Assembly: GCA_016765255.1 (NCBI GenBank)
Contig: JAESQI010000017.1
Location: 3,312-9,535, forward strand
Length of the DNA stretch: 6,224 nucleotides
Origin: Robiginitomaculum sp.
GTDB taxonomy: Bacteria > Pseudomonadota > Alphaproteobacteria > Caulobacterales > Maricaulaceae
Reading direction: 5' to 3'
Shown: piece after piece, positions 5,127 to 6,224 of the stretch
How the letters are laid out: every line of letters starts with the position of its first letter
Numbering within the stretch: position 1 is the first letter of the stretch
The notes under the pieces: generated by a model
Database searches by the model: none
What the model was told of the DNA's origin: nothing
The model's input: the letters and a program-made list of their open reading frames with translations, nothing else
Made by a program: the position numbers and the translations under genes

Positions 5127-6125
5127 TTATTTTAATAATGATCGTCCAATATTGAGGAATTTTTCGCGGCGGCGATTGATCAGGGCTTGGCTGTCCAAAA
5201 GGCTTAACTCTTTGAGTATTTTGCAAATGGCGGCCCCAACAGACTTTATCGCGATTTCAGGCTGTCGGTGAGCGCCGCCAATAGGTTCTTTGATAATTTT
5301 GTCAATGACGCCGAGTTCTTTTAAATCTATAGCCGTAATCTTCATGGCTTTTGCCGCGTCTTTGGCCTTGGCCCCGTCGCGCCATAATATGGACGCGCAG
5401 CCTTCGGGCGAAATCACCGAGTAAATCGAATGCTCCAACATGGCAACACAGTCAGAAGAGGCGATGGCCACGGCTCCGCCGCTCCCACCTTCGCCGATGA
5501 TCACGGAGATAAAGGGGGTTGTGAGCGACAAGCTTTTATCAATAGACCGGGCGATGGCTTCGGCTTGCCCGCGCTCTTCTGCGCCGCGCCCAGGGTATGC
5601 GCCTGCCGTATCAACAAGGGAAATAACAGGCAGTGAAAACCGTTCGGCCAATTCCATAAGGCGCACGGCTTTGCGGTAGCCTTCTGGGTTTGCCATGCCA
5701 AAATTATGCTGTAAACGTGTGTTCGTATCATGCCCTTTTTCGTGCCCCATAATGACAATGGATTGGCCTTTAATTTTACCAAGCCCACCGATCAGTGCAT
5801 TATCATCCCCAAATTTACGGTCGCCAGAAAGAGGCGTGAAATCGGAAACCAATCCCTTGATATAGTGACTGAAATGTGGACGGTTTGGGTGCCGCGCCAC
5901 TTGGGTTTTTTCCCAAGGGCCGAGCTTTGCATAAATGGATTTAAGTTGTTTATTGGCTTTATCTTGTAATTGGACAACCTCTTTGGATACATCGAGGGCA
6001 TTGGGGCCATTTAATGTTCTAAGCGCGTCAATCTTGCTATCGAGCACGGCAATAGGCCGTTCAAAATCCAGATAGGTGCGCGTACTTTGTATGGCTGTTT
6101 GGTCACTATTCATGCTTAAGTCCAT
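5127..6125 (-). CDS. accA: Acetyl-CoA carboxylase carboxyltransferase subunit alpha
   Basis: AccA and AccD form the alpha2-beta2 carboxyltransferase that moves the carboxyl group from biotin on AccB to acetyl-CoA, giving malonyl-CoA for fatty-acid synthesis in the cytosol. Numbering is from the ATG at 6123-6125 (332 aa). The N-terminal YLDFERPIAVLDSKI matches the E. coli start region. Core motifs follow in order: GHEKG (127-131), NFGMANPEGYRKA (141-153), DTAGAYPGRGAEERGQ (172-187), the glycine-rich oxyanion segment GEGGSGGA (211-218), SVISPEGCASILW (236-248) and EPIGGAHR (280-287). The zinc ribbon of the complex lies in AccD, and none is expected here. The length is near the usual 320. Alternative starts are a TTG at 6132-6134 and an ATG at 6111-6113; the chosen ATG has GGAA four bases upstream. 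The accD partner is not in the window. Confidence 0.96.
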   Translation of the reverse strand: MDLSMNSDQTAIQSTRTYLDFERPIAVLDSKIDALRTLNGPNALDVSKEVVQLQDKANKQLKSIYAKLGPWEKTQVARHPNRPHFSHYIKGLVSDFTPLSGDRKFGDDNALIGGLGKIKGQSIVIMGHEKGHDTNTRLQHNFGMANPEGYRKAVRLMELAERFSLPVISLVDTAGAYPGRGAEERGQAEAIARSIDKSLSLTTPFISVIIGEGGSGGAVAIASSDCVAMLEHSIYSVISPEGCASILWRDGAKAKDAAKAMKITAIDLKELGVIDKIIKEPIGGAHRQPEIAIKSVGAAICKILKELSLLDSQALINRRREKFLNIGRSLLK

Positions 6126-6189
6126 TATTTCCAAGCGGCCTATATTACCCGACGCGGTGCCGGGTGCAAGAGTATGCTTGTGAATTTTT

Positions 6190-6224
6190 CTACAGGTTTT
6201 TTTCGCTTAAAGGGTGCTTGGTTT
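6190..6224 (-). CDS. Possible 3' end of a minus-strand gene, XerD-like tail
   Basis: One minus-strand frame at the right edge reads TKHPLSEKNL and stops with TAG at 6190-6192, 64 bp before the accA start. Tyrosine recombinases of the XerD type often end shortly after an HPL or HHPLA-like motif, and xerD lies beside accA in some Alphaproteobacteria as I recall. Ten residues are far too few to identify a gene. A second frame is also open across this edge, so the reading frame itself is a guess. Confidence 0.2.
   Translation of the reverse strand, partial: TKHPLSEKNL

Noticed and set aside
6142..6169. Possible accA promoter TTGCAC-N16-TAATAT and a GC-rich hairpin (6147-6165)
   Set aside because: The -35 matches only three of six positions, the two structures overlap, and the implied start would leave almost no leader before the chosen ATG. 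accA may instead be transcribed from upstream.

Overview
This window looks like ordinary chromosomal housekeeping DNA from an alphaproteobacterium. Three things support that. The DnaA C-terminus is of the Caulobacter/Rhizobium type. The gene order ubiE | mutM - enoyl-CoA hydratase - rpsT - dnaA is, as I recall, a conserved alphaproteobacterial block. The MutM zinc finger has the CxxxxC...CxxC spacing I associate with that class. The base composition is only moderately GC, and GANTC sites are strikingly rare. That rarity fits a genome whose GANTC sites are methylated by a CcrM-type enzyme and kept mainly for regulation. I cannot name the genus; a marine Caulobacterales/Maricaulales-like lineage is a guess.

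Layout from left to right: (1) the 3' end of a PfkB-family (adenosine kinase-like) sugar/nucleoside kinase on +; (2) dnaA on -, convergent with the kinase across 25 bp; (3) a noncoding stretch of about 320 bp that carries the dnaA promoter and leader, with a candidate GANTC-containing promoter and a small ORF nested in an inverted repeat; (4) an intrinsic terminator for rpsT; (5) rpsT (ribosomal protein S20) on - with its own promoter; (6) a short-chain enoyl-CoA hydratase gene on -; (7) mutM/fpg on -, with only 34 bp between its start and the divergent ubiE; (8) ubiE on +, convergent across 25 bp with accA; (9) accA on -, preceded by what may be the last codons of another - strand gene with an XerD-like tail.

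The genes cover replication initiation (DnaA), translation (S20), oxidative DNA damage repair (MutM), quinone methylation (UbiE) and both ends of acyl-CoA metabolism (AccA for synthesis, the hydratase for beta-oxidation). They look like neighbours by conserved synteny, not parts of one pathway. mutM and the hydratase gene are probably cotranscribed; rpsT and dnaA appear to have separate promoters.

I found no mobile element, CRISPR array, tRNA, rRNA, toxin or defence system. The points most worth a second look are regulatory and residue-level: GANTC scarcity with a site inside a candidate dnaA promoter, the nested small ORF and inverted repeat in the dnaA leader, a Tyr at the DnaA arginine-finger position, homopolymers in the rpsT promoter and in mutM, and the absence of ubiB after ubiE.
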